Assembly (NCBI GenBank): GCA_031216915.1
Contig: CM062289.1
Location: 24,385,533 to 24,449,532 of the forward strand
DNA: 64,000 nucleotides
Direction: 5' to 3'
From: Pictodentalium vernedei
Taxonomy: Eukaryota > Mollusca > Scaphopoda > Dentaliida > Dentaliidae
In this document: one piece after another, positions 18,034-29,413 of the stretch
Position numbering within the stretch: the first letter of the stretch is position 1
Layout: each line of letters begins with the position of its first letter
Position numbers and translations under genes: made by a program
The notes under the pieces: generated by a model
Database searches by the model: none
What the model saw: only the letters and a program-made list of their open reading frames with translations
What the model was told of the DNA's origin: nothing

Positions 18034-19137
18034 AACTGTTAGTAAAGCGTTCGATAAAGTATGGCACGCCGGGTTGATCTACAAATTGGAGAAAATCGGA
18101 ATTCGAGGAGAACTACTCGAATTTTCAAATCATATCTTTCAAATAGATCTCAGCGAGTTGTCGTAGCTTATGAATTCTCATCCTGGAGAACTATCTGCTC
18201 TGGAGTTCCACTAGGCTCTATTCTTGGACCTCTTTTATTCCTTATTTACATTAATGATATAACGGAAAATTTGATCAGCTATATACGTCTATTTGCAGAC
18301 GTTACATCCCTTTATTTAATTGTAGAAAACCCTGTCCAAACGGCCAATTTGATCAGTCATGATCTGGCGACAATTGATAATTGGGCCAGGTCGTGGTTGG
18401 TTGAATTTAATCCACAAAAAAAAAAACAAAAAAAAAAACGGAAAGCATGATCATATCTCGCCAAAGAAACCATCCCCAACATCCACCCCTTTTGTTTGCT
18501 AATAATCAAATTGGTGAAGTTGACAGATACAAACATTTAGGAGTTATTTTAAACACAATATGTACTTGGAATGACCATATTGACTATATCTGTGCTAAAG
18601 CCTGGACACGCATAGACTTAATGAGAAAACACAAATTCGTACTTGATAGAAGCGTTCTGGAGAAAATCTGTTCCGCATTTGTAAGACCTCTTCTTGAATA
18701 TGCGGATACGGTTTGGGACAACTGTACCGAAACCGACAAAGCAAACTTGGAAAAAATCCAAGTAGCTGCTGCTAGAGTTGTCACTAGGGCAACTGTTAGC
18801 GCTAGCAAAACCTTATTATACTCTGAAACCTGTTGGGATCCTCTTCAAGACAGGCGTCGCAAGCATAAGCTAATGCAGTTCTTTAAGATGTACCACCACA
18901 TAACGCCTCTATATATTGCTAATAACGTACCACCATTGATCTCGGTGAACAATACGAGACATAATCTAATAATCTACGCTGCGGTGGAAACCATAGGATT
19001 CCTCCCTGTCGAACTCAATTATACCATTTTTCCTTTACCCAGAGGTGACAAAGTTATGGAATCAAATCCCATCGGCGGTACGAGAGAATAGATCCTACAG
19101 TAATTTTAAGAGCTTTTTATACCGCAATAACCGATGA
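18034..19137 (+). pseudogene. LINE reverse transcriptase, 3' fragment
   Basis: Reading starts in RT text SKAFDKVWHAGLIYKLEKIG near 18036, shifts frame near 18121, and continues FKSYLSNRSQRVVV, GVPLGSILGPLLFLIYINDI and LFADV, where the catalytic FADD has lost its second Asp. An A-rich insertion near 18415-18440 breaks it again before the thumb and C-terminal text YKHLGVIL, RPLLEYADTVWD and VTKLWNQIPSAVRENR. The stop is near 19137. This is a non-LTR element of the Jockey/CR1-like type, dead. Confidence 0.85.
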
Positions 19138-19327
19138 CCCCAATCATTCTTCAATAGCGCTAATTGCCGTGCAGCGCAAATATATCACTGTAGGCTACCA
19201 GTGGCGGCGCCAGAAATTTTTTTGTGGGGGGGGGGGGGGGGCAACTAGGGGGGCAGACTCCCATGAAGGGGGGCAAATACGTAAAGGATAATATGATTCA
19301 TATCATTACTTTGTTATGAGGTAGTCC

Positions 19328-19426
19328 AAACTTGGACCCAAAGTCCGTAATATACTTTTTTGGTTTGGTACGTCCTGTGAACGTACCAAACCAAAAAATT
19401 ATATTACGGACTTTGGGTCCAAGTTT
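19328..19426. repeat. Inverted repeat, 45-bp arms
   Basis: Arms 19328-19372 and 19382-19426 (AAACTTGGACCCAAAGTCCG outermost) pair with one or two mismatches around a 9-nt loop. Confidence 0.93.
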
Positions 19427-19497
19427 CGACTAAATGTAATGGTAATTAGCGGTCCTCCTTTCAAAGAATCCTGGATCCGCGTCTGGTGGGTCTGTGC

Positions 19498-19498
<1 letters not shown>

Positions 19499-19541
<43 letters not shown>
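19499..19541. repeat. GA microsatellite
   Basis: About 21 AG/GA units. Related purine-rich and TG-rich runs lie at 19755-19790, and poly-G/C runs at 19838-19914. Confidence 0.95.
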
Positions 19542-19545
<4 letters not shown>

Positions 19546-19919
19546 ATTGAACAGTGCAAGGGAGATAATGCCCGTCTGTCATAATGCGAAATCCATGATT
19601 TTTTTTAGACAAGGGATATGGATAGACATGCCTTTGTTGGCTCATAACTTAATTATAACTTATAAGTATCTGTATCCAAGTCTTTAAATCTCTACTGCCT
19701 GGATGTGTTCATCAGCTAGCCTGAGGCTTTGGGCTAAGTGTGTATGGGAATAAAAAAAGAGAGGGGTGTGTGTGTGTGTGAGAGAGAGTGACTGAATGTG
19801 TTTGTGTGTGAGGGTGGATGGAAATGCATGCGAGATGGTTGGGGGGGGGGGGGGCAACTGGGGGGGGCAAAGCCTTCGTTTGGCGGGGGGGGGGGGGAAT
19901 GCCCCCCCCCCCCCTGTAG

Positions 19920-21755
19920 TGTTACCGGACCAGTTTATGTGGGTTCATACCAATAATAGAATCCAGAATATCAGTCAACAATTTATTAAATGATACCACG
20001 TCACTATAAATACCATAAAATTACCCTGAAAATATACATAAAGAATAACAGGTCATGAAAAATATAAAAATTAGAATTACTTACATAATAAAACTTCATT
20101 TACTTTCATGACATTCATCACATTATTCATACGTAAACATACCCGTTTCAATCTTCCATCCATAGTTGGTACTCCATCAGTGCAAACGAAACACCTCCAA
20201 CACACTTAAATACAAGTCCAGTTATTACAAGCAAAAAGTAAATAATACTGTTGATATCTTGATTGAAGCATGCTACGAAACTTCAGCTAAAGAGTGCTTA
20301 ATGAACCAACAGTTCTAAATGATAGCTGATATGGGCAGCCATTCATAGAACTTACTTCAATTGAATTGAATTGAAGTGCAGTTGAATTCGATTTCACAAC
20401 TGTGATGAAACAATCTATGAAATCAGGTTCGACCAATGACTAAGAACTATTATTATAATGTTATTCTGTTATATACTTATAGTTTCAACAGTCTCGAAAA
20501 TAAATGGTTATGCACATGCTTGACTTTACAACTTTGTCATGTACCGCCGTTGTGCATCATGCATAAAATTTAAGTTAATTAAAGTAATTATATTACATTT
20601 AAATAAAATATCTCCTGGTGTAATGTACACTGATCCAGTATATAATCAACTGGTAATAATCTAACTGATCTATCCTTGTAGAGTAGCACTAGTCTACTTC
20701 AAGGGAATTATGTGTAAACAGTATGATTGTAATTTAGTGCTATACTAGTAGAAAAGCACTAGTATGCATTTCCATGCTTTTTTTTTTACAGAAATTATAT
20801 AAATAGAGGCATACCCTATGGGTGACACAGAGGCTTCACAAAAGCTGCTACTCACTACATCTGAATTTGAAGTAACCAGTATGGATATCTGTAATACAAA
20901 TCGATACATAGTTACGAAGAAGTTAAAATGATATCATTCACCTGCAAGAACTATGAGAACAGGCAATTCACACAATGACACATAATTGTGTTTTATACTG
21001 TATCTATTTCTGATTATTACTGTATTTGTAGAGAAATGAAAGCCTTCTCCAGTTTGACAACTCTGTACACATAAATTCACCTTATAATGGAATTCGATTG
21101 AATGAACTTCTTTAATCTTTCATAGTTGAGAGAGAGTACAAGCCTCTTTAAATTTATCAGAATTACAATGGCGAGTGAGCCTCCTTAAATCCAACAACAA
21201 CAACAAACAACTCACTCGAGTGACAGATCAAACTGAGTTAATCCAACAGTTTTTTTGAAGCTTTAATTCCACTTTATTTAAACATCGATCTTATTTAGTT
21301 ATGAGATATGATATTCAGAAACATTTCAACTTACCAACTCTATAAAAAGAAATTCTGATCTTGTGAGCTAGTTAATTTAATTTATGACTTATTCTGACCA
21401 AGCAACAAAGGAGGAATGACAACAAAGGAAAATCGCGCGTAATTACCTTTCCTGATTTCAAAGGATTAACATTCCTGAATTCATTGACAGGTGGCGTCCC
21501 AAATTATATTATCTTACAGATTAAAGATCGAGTACCTTGAGTACAGTTGTGCTCAAAACATTCTGTCACCTCATACACACACAAATTCGCTGCGCCTGCT
21601 GTGCAACTGTATTGTAGTGAAATGTGTGGTTTAGTAAATCTGCATGCAAACAATAGTTGGCATAAAACACAAATTAAAAGTATATTCTTATTATTAATGT
21701 ATAGCATACTTATGCTTACATTTCATGGAAAGCATCAATTTCTGAGCCGTCCACA
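19920..21755 (-). repeat. LTR of element A (3' LTR)
   Basis: 1836 bp, TG...CA ends as read on the plus strand. The ORFs inside are shadows repeated identically in the other LTR. Confidence 0.95.
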
Positions 21756-21771
21756 CTCTCCCCCCTCTTGC
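21756..21771 (-). promoter_or_regulatory. Polypurine tract of element A
   Basis: The minus strand reads GCAAGAGGGGGGAGAG directly against the 3' LTR, the position from which plus-strand DNA synthesis is primed. Confidence 0.85.
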
Positions 21772-22182
21772 AAAATGACATCCTTGTCATTTAAACTAGG
21801 GATATAATATATACAAATGAAGAAAATATCAGTATCCATTTTCCATAAACTAGATATATATTTCATTGCAAGAGAAAATCCTCCAACATGGATTAATGAG
21901 TAACGAGGCAATCCTCACTGACTCGACCATGCCGAAGTCCCTCCTCTCCCATAAAATATAATGTTTTACAAGTTGTTCTAAATCTGTATGGTTTATCTTT
22001 CCTGAATACTGATTTTACACACATATATACAAACATATAAAATAAAATCTTTACCTGTTATTTTCCACACTATCCTCTCTTTCAGGATGATAAGCAAGCC
22101 GGCATGACATTGAGTAACGAGGCAATCCTCAATGATTCTATCATACTGACTGCTTTCTCCCTACATAGAGAATATAAATGAA
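21772..22182 (-). other. 3' untranslated region of element A
   Basis: Between the pol stop and the PPT. It carries two copies (21897-21925 and 22108-22135) of a short motif, GAGGATTGCCTCGTTACTC on the minus strand, that also ends the LINEs further right. No ORF. Confidence 0.75.
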
Positions 22183-24774
22183 TTAATTCAAAAGTTTGGA
22201 TAATATGGCAGCAGAAACGTCCTCTGACACTTCTGAAAATATGTTTTTTGATGCTAAAGTTTCTAGCATCAAAGCCTTCATTTTCCATGGAGGCTTTTCC
22301 AGTACCTGTGACATCGCATACTGTCCAGAAGACATCCATGTTGGTTTCTTCTTAGTTCTTTCTGATCTCCTAGGCACTTCGATCGGTAACGTTTCCCTTT
22401 GCAATTCTGGTTGAGAATTGGGATTGGTGTGATCCGATTCTGATGTAATATTAATATCTAAACCAGTCTCTGACTGGTGTGGAGTTTCTGATTCGCATGC
22501 CACACTTGTGGTTTGGTAGTCGTCACCACCTGAACCAGATTCTCGTTCTCCACCAACAGAGCTTAGGTCGTTACCTGCCTGTTGTGGAAAACCATCTGAG
22601 CTCCTTTCTCTATCAACACTATCAACTGGTGTTGAGTCCTTTTCATTGAATCTGCCTTCAATGATCATAAAATCATTTTCTGAATCTGAAGTGTTAGCCT
22701 CTTCTATGCAAAGCACAGGGTCCCTTTTTTCTGTCAACTTCCTTGGTTTTGGTACTGGTCGATGATTATTACCATTTCTTGGTTTTGGTACTGGTTGATG
22801 ATTACTACCATTTCTTGGTTTTGGTACTGGTCGATGATTACTGCCATTTCTTGGTTTTGGTACTGAGCATGCATTTGGTTCTAAGTCATTTAAATTTTGA
22901 GGACTTTCATCCAAGTCAATTTCCATTGGTATAGATCCAATCGGTAATAAGTGATTACGATGTAGGGTTTTTATGAATCCCTTTTCATTTTCTTTCTCTA
23001 CTTTAAATACTGGTATCTGTACATTGGGTTGCTCTACGACAATGTACACATCGTCTTCCCAGTGATTTGCAATTTTATGTTTGCCATCAAAGGCTAACAC
23101 TTTGACAAGAACTCTATCACCTACATCCACAGTTGCTCCCCTAACCTTTAAATCATAGTGTTTTTTCTGTTTTGCCTGAGAACTTTCAGCGGCTTTTGCT
23201 GCTAACTTATAAGAGTTAGAAAGACGTTCTTTCAAATCTCTTATATAATTAGAAGATTTTGATTGGTTTTCTAGATGATTTAAACCAAAAATAAGATCTA
23301 TTGGGAGACGTGGTTCTCTCCCAAACATAAGCTTAAATGGGGAAATCTTTGTGGTCTCATGCTTGGTACAATTATAAGCATGTACTAGAGGACTTACATA
23401 GCTTTTCCAATCTTTCTTTTTGTCTGGTTCTAATGTGCCAAGCATATTGAGAAGAGTTCTATTAAATCTTTCACACATACCATTCCCCATTGGATGATAT
23501 GGTGTTGTCCTTGTTTTTGTAATGCCACTTATTTGACACAAATCTTTTATGATTTTACCTTCAAAATTAGATCCCTGGTCTGAATGTAAACGCTTTGGAA
23601 ACCCATAATGAACAATAAAATTATTGAACAGTGCTTCGGCTGTTGTTTTGGCAGTCATATTTTTTGTTGGGATGGCCTGAGCATATCTGGTAAACTGATC
23701 TGTGATAACCAAAATATGCTCATAACCTCCTTTTGAGGTTTCCAAAGTTAAAAAATCTGCACAGACCAGTTCCAATGGCTCCAAAGTAACAATATTCACT
23801 AATGGAGCCCTAAGGTTTGTAGGAGTTTTCCTCTTTAAACATCTTTCACATTGCTGTATCCAATTTTCGATTATTTTGTCCATACAAGGCCAATAGAATC
23901 TGTCTTTTGCTAATGATATTGTGCGATCTCTTCCAGGATGCCCAATATCATCATGAATTCCCTTTATAGCTTTCTTAATAAAAGCTTTGGGAATTACTAA
24001 TTGTGTTTTTACTTGGTCATTGATAGTATTTTCTTTATATAAAACACCTCTAATGAGTTTGAGCGAATCAAATATTCGAAAAAATGAGGAGTGTTCTTTA
24101 GTCATAGGTAAAGAATGTCTATGGGGTCGTTTACGTTTGCGCACTGCAGACATCCATGGACTGATAGTTGTATCATTTTCTTGCAGTTTCCTCCAGTCTC
24201 GGTAACACATTTCATTGATATCCTGTCCAGGATTATCTGTAAAAACATCTGTGACATCTGTCAAAAAACACAAACTTTCAACAAAAGGACAATTAGGTTG
24301 AGACATCTTACAAAGAGCAGATATTGTCTCAGTTGTCATGGTTTGTTGCTCCATATTATCAAACAATTTTGGCAACCTGGACATTCCATCAGCATCAGCA
24401 TTACTTTTACCAGGTCGATATATAATATCAAAATTGTAGGCAGCTAATGCTGACAACCATCTGTGTCCAGTGGCATCTAATTTGGCTGATGTCAGTACAT
24501 ACGTCAGTGGGTTGTTATCAGTAAATACTGTGAACTTATTTCCATATAGGTAATCATAGAATTTTTCTGTTACAGCCCATTTTAAACATAAAAATTCTAG
24601 CTTGTGTGCAGGATAATTCTTTTCAGAATTTCCTAATCCACGACTTGCAAATGATAAAACCTGATCATGTCCATCATGCTTTTGATACAAAACAGCACCT
24701 AGACCATGAAGACTAGCATCTATGTGTAATTCAAATGGCATGTTACAGTCTGCATATCCAAGTATTGGTGGCAT
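22183..24774 (-). CDS. pol: Element A pol: RNase H and integrase
   Basis: About 863 codons read from the first Met after a frame break. The true frame continues upstream toward RT to about 24845. RNase H: LHIDASLHGLGAVLY, KLEFLCLKW and FTDNNPL. Integrase: HH-CC zinc finger (HDDIGHPGRDRT...CERCLKRK), then the D,D,E core VCADFLTLE, TDQFTRY, HSDQGSNF and GNGMCERFNRTL. The tail holds three full VPKPRNG(S/N)NH(R/Q)P repeats and one partial, which have PxxPxR-like SH3-ligand character, then acidic Ser-rich sequence. There is no chromodomain. Required for cDNA integration. Confidence 0.93.
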   Translation of the reverse strand: MPPILGYADCNMPFELHIDASLHGLGAVLYQKHDGHDQVLSFASRGLGNSEKNYPAHKLEFLCLKWAVTEKFYDYLYGNKFTVFTDNNPLTYVLTSAKLDATGHRWLSALAAYNFDIIYRPGKSNADADGMSRLPKLFDNMEQQTMTTETISALCKMSQPNCPFVESLCFLTDVTDVFTDNPGQDINEMCYRDWRKLQENDTTISPWMSAVRKRKRPHRHSLPMTKEHSSFFRIFDSLKLIRGVLYKENTINDQVKTQLVIPKAFIKKAIKGIHDDIGHPGRDRTISLAKDRFYWPCMDKIIENWIQQCERCLKRKTPTNLRAPLVNIVTLEPLELVCADFLTLETSKGGYEHILVITDQFTRYAQAIPTKNMTAKTTAEALFNNFIVHYGFPKRLHSDQGSNFEGKIIKDLCQISGITKTRTTPYHPMGNGMCERFNRTLLNMLGTLEPDKKKDWKSYVSPLVHAYNCTKHETTKISPFKLMFGREPRLPIDLIFGLNHLENQSKSSNYIRDLKERLSNSYKLAAKAAESSQAKQKKHYDLKVRGATVDVGDRVLVKVLAFDGKHKIANHWEDDVYIVVEQPNVQIPVFKVEKENEKGFIKTLHRNHLLPIGSIPMEIDLDESPQNLNDLEPNACSVPKPRNGSNHRPVPKPRNGSNHQPVPKPRNGNNHRPVPKPRKLTEKRDPVLCIEEANTSDSENDFMIIEGRFNEKDSTPVDSVDRERSSDGFPQQAGNDLSSVGGERESGSGGDDYQTTSVACESETPHQSETGLDINITSESDHTNPNSQPELQRETLPIEVPRRSERTKKKPTWMSSGQYAMSQVLEKPPWKMKALMLETLASKNIFSEVSEDVSAAILSKLLN

Positions 24775-24839
24775 AGAAAGAAGCTCTTTCAGTTTTGTAA
24801 AAGAATCTTCTTGTTGACCACCCCATGTCCAATTCTTTT

Positions 24840-26573
24840 TTACAGTATTTTTCTCTTCCTTTTCTTTGATAAGGTCGTCGGTGGCAGTAAATCTGTTAAG
24901 GGTCTTGCAATTTTAGAAAAATCTTTTACGAATTTACGATAATAGCCAGCAAAACCCAGGAATTGTCGTAATTGATCAGGATTAACTGGTTTTGGCCAAT
25001 TTTTTATTTTTTCAATTTTGCTTGGATCAGCTTCAATGCCTCTTTCTGAGACTACATGGCCAACATACACTACTTTTTCTTGGAGAAATTTACATTTGGA
25101 TGGTGCGAGTTTTAAACCACACTGCTGCAATCTTTCAAATACTGAATTTAACCTTTCTAAATGTTCCTCATAATTTTTTGAGAAAATTATTAAATCGTCT
25201 AAATATATTAAACAGATATTTAAATTTAAACCATCCAAACAATCTTCCATCAGTCTCTGATACGTCGCAGGAGAATTGGATAATCCAAAAGGCATTTTAT
25301 TATATTCATAGAAGCCTAATGGCCCTACAGTGAATGCTGTCCTTTCCTTGTGTTGTTCCAAAATTTCGACTTGATGATATCCTGACTTCATATCAAGAAC
25401 AGTGAAATATTTGGAACCACCAAGGCAATCTAAAATTTCTTCTAGTCTTGGCAAAGCATATGAGTCTTTCTTTGTCCGCTTATTCAGATCCCGAAAATCG
25501 ATACACATGCGAAGTTCGCCATTTTTCTTCCGGACAAGAACAACATTTGATGCCCAAGGGCTATGAGAACGACGTATAATACCTGCAGCGAGCAATTGAT
25601 GTAAGTGGTCTCTTACCTCATCATACATTGATGGCGGTATTCTTCGATGTCTTTGTTTAAAAGGCATTTCATCTAGCAGATCAATTCGATGTTTAACAAT
25701 CGGTGAAAAACCAATATCTTGGTCATGTTTAGAAAAAATTTCATCAAATTTTTTTATCAAATTTAGGCCACTCTGTAGCTGGTCAGAAGTTAACGAACTC
25801 GAATTGATCTTCATTTTATCAAAAATGGTTCCAGTGTTTCGATTTTTGGTTGATAAATTGTTGCTTTCTACACTAACAGGCTGTATTTCACACAAAATTG
25901 CTTTTGGTGAAATAACTACTGTACGAGTAGAAACATTTGATAAATGAACTTTCACCTTACCATTCTTATGATATTCATACTTAATCAAACTAGGTGTAAC
26001 ATCCAAGTCATTTATGCTATTTAAATTAGAACCATCATTAATCTGTTGTAAAATTGCGCAAGTTGGTTTGTAAGGCAATTCTTTATCAATAAAAGCATTT
26101 ACACTTATATGACTATTTGGTGATACTGTGATAGTTTTGTTTTCAGCACATTTTACAACACCAAGTCTATAATTATTTCTCTGTAATTCTTTCTCTCTCA
26201 GTATAATGCATCTGAATGCCATATACCATGGAGTTGTTATATCAGCTTTTTGTAAAAACTGTGTACCAAAATGTTCTTGACAGTCTTTTAGAAAAATATC
26301 AAGAATATTTGTTCCTAAGAGGAGTGGTACAGAAGAATTGTAGTTACTGTCTGGTACAATAAGGAACATACCTGTCTGCACTGCAGTACCAGGTATGTCA
26401 TGCACTTCAATGTCTGCTTCAATATATCCTAAGTAAGGCAATGCCTTACCACCTGCACATTCAATGTTTATGTTCATAAAGTCATCCAATGGATGCATTT
26501 TAATTTTATCACCTAAGTATTTTCTATAAAAAGTTTCACTAATTGTTGATACTGTAGAACCAGTATCAAGCAA
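24840..26573 (-). CDS. pol: Element A pol: protease and reverse transcriptase
   Basis: 577 codons from the first Met; the frame is open about 100 nt further upstream, overlapping the gag end in a different phase, so frameshifting or reinitiation would be needed. Protease: LLDTGSTVSTIS. RT: DEMPFKQRHRRIPP, VRKKNGELRMCIDFRDLN, FTVLDMKSGYHQV, and the catalytic box YLDDLIIF, then GHVVSERGIEADP and FLGFAGYYRKF. The frame ends early near 24840 where an A-run is one base out of phase with the RNase H frame, either a real lesion or a homopolymer error. Matches Metaviridae pol order. Confidence 0.93.
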   Translation of the reverse strand: MLDTGSTVSTISETFYRKYLGDKIKMHPLDDFMNINIECAGGKALPYLGYIEADIEVHDIPGTAVQTGMFLIVPDSNYNSSVPLLLGTNILDIFLKDCQEHFGTQFLQKADITTPWYMAFRCIILREKELQRNNYRLGVVKCAENKTITVSPNSHISVNAFIDKELPYKPTCAILQQINDGSNLNSINDLDVTPSLIKYEYHKNGKVKVHLSNVSTRTVVISPKAILCEIQPVSVESNNLSTKNRNTGTIFDKMKINSSSLTSDQLQSGLNLIKKFDEIFSKHDQDIGFSPIVKHRIDLLDEMPFKQRHRRIPPSMYDEVRDHLHQLLAAGIIRRSHSPWASNVVLVRKKNGELRMCIDFRDLNKRTKKDSYALPRLEEILDCLGGSKYFTVLDMKSGYHQVEILEQHKERTAFTVGPLGFYEYNKMPFGLSNSPATYQRLMEDCLDGLNLNICLIYLDDLIIFSKNYEEHLERLNSVFERLQQCGLKLAPSKCKFLQEKVVYVGHVVSERGIEADPSKIEKIKNWPKPVNPDQLRQFLGFAGYYRKFVKDFSKIARPLTDLLPPTTLSKKRKRKIL

Positions 26574-26686
26574 ACAATTAGTTTGTACATCTGCTATTCT
26601 AGCTGAGGCTTCATTTGGTGGTCCTATAAGTCCTACTGGTTCTCGATACTTAGGATGATATTGTACAAGGGCCTTTTTGGAGAGGC

Positions 26687-27778
26687 CTATGGATGGCCCC
26701 TGCCCATAGGTCTTTTGGCATTTAAACCACCTCTGTAGTGGTCAACACACACTCGGCATCCAACTGCAACATGGCCCACTTGACCACATTTAAAACAAAC
26801 AACATCTTTTTTCGGAAAAGATGTATCATTATTAAATGATGGTTGATATTGTTTTTTATTTGAGGTCCAATTTTGTTTTCTATTTTCATAATTTGGTTTC
26901 TTGTTAGAAAAATCATATTTCTGGTTCTTTTTATAAAAATCAGAATCACATTGTCTATTGCGAACCTCCTTTAATGCAGCAACTTCAGCTGTAAGTTTTT
27001 TGACCATAGTTTTAAGTTCTGAAATATCATCAGGGCTTGCAACCTGCACTTGATTTGCAGTAGCCTGCTTGCGTGATTTCGACTCAGACATTAAAGGTAG
27101 GTGATCTTGTTCTAACCTTCTTAATGCCACCCGTAACTCATCAAAATCATCTATAGCATCATATTTATGGCCACTAATATCTTTTAAATCTTGTTTTAGA
27201 CCAGTCCAGAACATGGTTTTCAGCATCCTATTTGTTTCGCTAAGTTCAACTTGTTTAAGTTGTACAGCTTTATTTAAGATGTCTTCTAGTCGGCAACCCC
27301 AACTAGAGACATTTTCATCTGGCTGCTGTTTTGCACTGTAAAACTGAGCTAAGATTATTTCTCTCAGTTCTATAGTTCCATACACACTATCCAGTTTTGT
27401 CAAAATATCAGAAGGTGATGCTGAGGGACCCAGCCTCATAACTATACGTCCAGCTTCTCCCTTTAGTGATCTTCTAATTGCTTGAGTAACCAAATCAATT
27501 GATTTCTTTTCTGAAAGAAGACATTTAACTTCATATTGCCAATGATCATATGCTACTTCACCTTTTGATTCCCCACAAAATGTTGGCAATCGGGGAGGCT
27601 GACTTATATAAACAGACTTGTCTGCTGTTGTTTCTACTTTTGATTCTGACTTTACTGAGAATGTTCTCATCCATTCTTCTAATTCAGTGGGCGAACCAGC
27701 CTTTGGTTTAACGCCCATTTTTTCAAAAGCATTCACTAATGCTTTCATTTCTTCATCAGACAATTTACCCTCAGCCAT
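26687..27778 (-). CDS. gag: Element A gag with CCHC zinc knuckle
   Basis: 363 aa. The middle holds a retrotransposon gag region (WQYEVKCLLSEKKS, GEAGRIVMRLGP, ILAQFYSAKQQPDENV). A coiled stretch (ISELKTMVKKLTAEVAALKE) precedes the nucleocapsid knuckle CFKCGQVGHVAVGC near residues 330-345. It forms the particle and binds RNA. The stop is followed by pol in another phase. Intact. Confidence 0.92.
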   Translation of the reverse strand: MAEGKLSDEEMKALVNAFEKMGVKPKAGSPTELEEWMRTFSVKSESKVETTADKSVYISQPPRLPTFCGESKGEVAYDHWQYEVKCLLSEKKSIDLVTQAIRRSLKGEAGRIVMRLGPSASPSDILTKLDSVYGTIELREIILAQFYSAKQQPDENVSSWGCRLEDILNKAVQLKQVELSETNRMLKTMFWTGLKQDLKDISGHKYDAIDDFDELRVALRRLEQDHLPLMSESKSRKQATANQVQVASPDDISELKTMVKKLTAEVAALKEVRNRQCDSDFYKKNQKYDFSNKKPNYENRKQNWTSNKKQYQPSFNNDTSFPKKDVVCFKCGQVGHVAVGCRVCVDHYRGGLNAKRPMGRGHP

Positions 27779-27867
27779 ATTGACTTATACTATTTATAAG
27801 AGAATAATATTATTATAAAGATTACACTGTAATATTTACATATAAGAAAAAATGTAATCTTGTAATG

Positions 27868-28581
27868 TTAATATTTTGTCATACATTCAAATATACGTTT
27901 TAGCCACACTCTAGCTAGAAGTGGTTTTGGGTGAACTCCATCAAGGTATAAGTTAAAGTTTAAAGTGTATTTTGATTTCTTATTTACTTTCTTTCTGTTG
28001 TTCTGAATATCTAATTTGAATTTAGGAGAGTAAAAATGTTTACTTTGATTAAATTCAAAAATCCATTTATTCAGAATATCAAGCCCTTTCTGTAATTTAA
28101 CATCTGAAGCTGTAAATTGTTGGGGGTCAGTATGGCCTCTTGACTTATTCCACTCAACTATGCTAAGTGGAGGAACTTCCAGAAAATTTAGAGAACAATT
28201 AGGATATTTTTGTGTCAATTCAATAAATTCTTGAAATGAGTATTTTAAATTTTCTATTGATTTTTTGATATCGTCATGTCTTAAGTAAATAAATTTACCC
28301 TTCTTAACCGTAACATCACAAGTACCTAGCCAAACAAAGAATTTAACATAAACAGAGGTGGTGATGATACTTTCAATGTGTGCTTTAGTGAATCCCAATT
28401 GCTCTCTTGTTGTTGCTCCACTTTTACACCACCAAATAACAGGGACGTAATTTGTAACAGAGTCTAATTGTCTCTGGAGGTGTTTACCCTTACTTGTGGA
28501 AATCAGAACTATTGCAGCATCTTTATTTCATAATATTTCTGAGGGCCGATCTAAATATTTCAATAATTTTCTTTCACTCAT
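27868..28581 (-). pseudogene. SGNH-hydrolase-like ORF upstream of gag (one stop)
   Basis: Reads from ATG 28581 with a single in-frame TGA at codon 18 (28530-28528), then open for 220 codons from the TGA to the stop. Text AAIVLISTSKGKHLQRQ, VPVIWWCKSGATT, KFFVWLGTCDVT and a C-terminal LDGVHPKPLLARVWLKRI fits an SGNH/GDSL-like fold. The final D..H is the usual block V pair; the N-terminal Ser motif is not canonical. ORFs of this kind sit 5' of gag in some invertebrate Gypsy elements as far as I recall. The role in the element is unknown. The internal stop may be real decay in this copy. Confidence 0.65.
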
Positions 28582-29397
28582 TAGAATTCTTAAATGATAT
28601 AATAATGAAAGGCAATTAATGTGAAACTACAGTGCAACGCTATGCGCAATTCAAACACTTAATCGATCAAGTAAATAATATTTACTAGAAATCATCCATT
28701 CTTTCACAAAAATACTCAAATGGTAATTTGATCAGTGTATTATCTCCCCAAAATCATTGAAAATGGATATAAAAAAAAAATAATATTGAATTCCAAAAAA
28801 GAAAAAATAAATAAATGAAGTTATATAGAAAAGTAAACTAAATGATAGAAATTTAGAAACTCAAAAACAGAAGATAAACAATTACTGAGCTGGAATACTT
28901 TAGTAACTCTTCAAGTGCCAATCTGTTGACACAAAAGTAGTACCAAAATCTCAGAATGTCACTCAAGTAAGTTGCTTAGCAGTGATTAAATGGTCTTGTT
29001 CACACTAATGAAGTACCGAGTTGTCTAAAATTTAGTTACATTTGCCCAGTAGGAAGGTATGAAACTAAACATAATTCATGCATAGGTAAATAAGAATGGA
29101 ACACAACTTGATAAAACAGAGAAGAGGAAAAAAAAAAATTAACATAAGAACTGAATAACAAAATATAATGGAGATAACAGGCAATCAAATAAAATATAGT
29201 TTACCAGAAAGTTGTTATTTTCCAGCTAAGAATGTCAGTTCAAGCACAGTCCCATGAAATGTTTATTTATCTAGATTACCTGTTATCTTTTATACACATC
29301 AATTAGAAAATGAATGAATGTTCCACTTTCACAGTTCGTCATGCACAAAAATGTCAGTACCACTGTTGATCCGTTGTTGCACTTTTGGTTCTGTTAT
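28582..29397 (-). other. 5' leader of element A
   Basis: About 0.8 kb of AT-rich untranslated sequence between the PBS and the SGNH-like ORF. No ORF and no clear hairpin seen. Confidence 0.6.
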
Positions 29398-29411
29398 CAC
29401 GTTGGGCGCCA
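29398..29411 (-). promoter_or_regulatory. Primer binding site (tRNA-Lys type)
   Basis: The minus strand reads TGGCGCCCAACGTG two bases inside the 5' LTR. This is the start of the classic PBS for the tRNA-Lys(CUU) 3' end used by several retroviruses and Gypsy elements. Confidence 0.9.
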
Positions 29412-29413
29412 AT

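Noticed and set aside
21504..21807. Protein-coding ORFs in the LTR of element A (also 30995-31250)
   Set aside because: Overlapping frames on both strands, identical in both LTRs, no family text.
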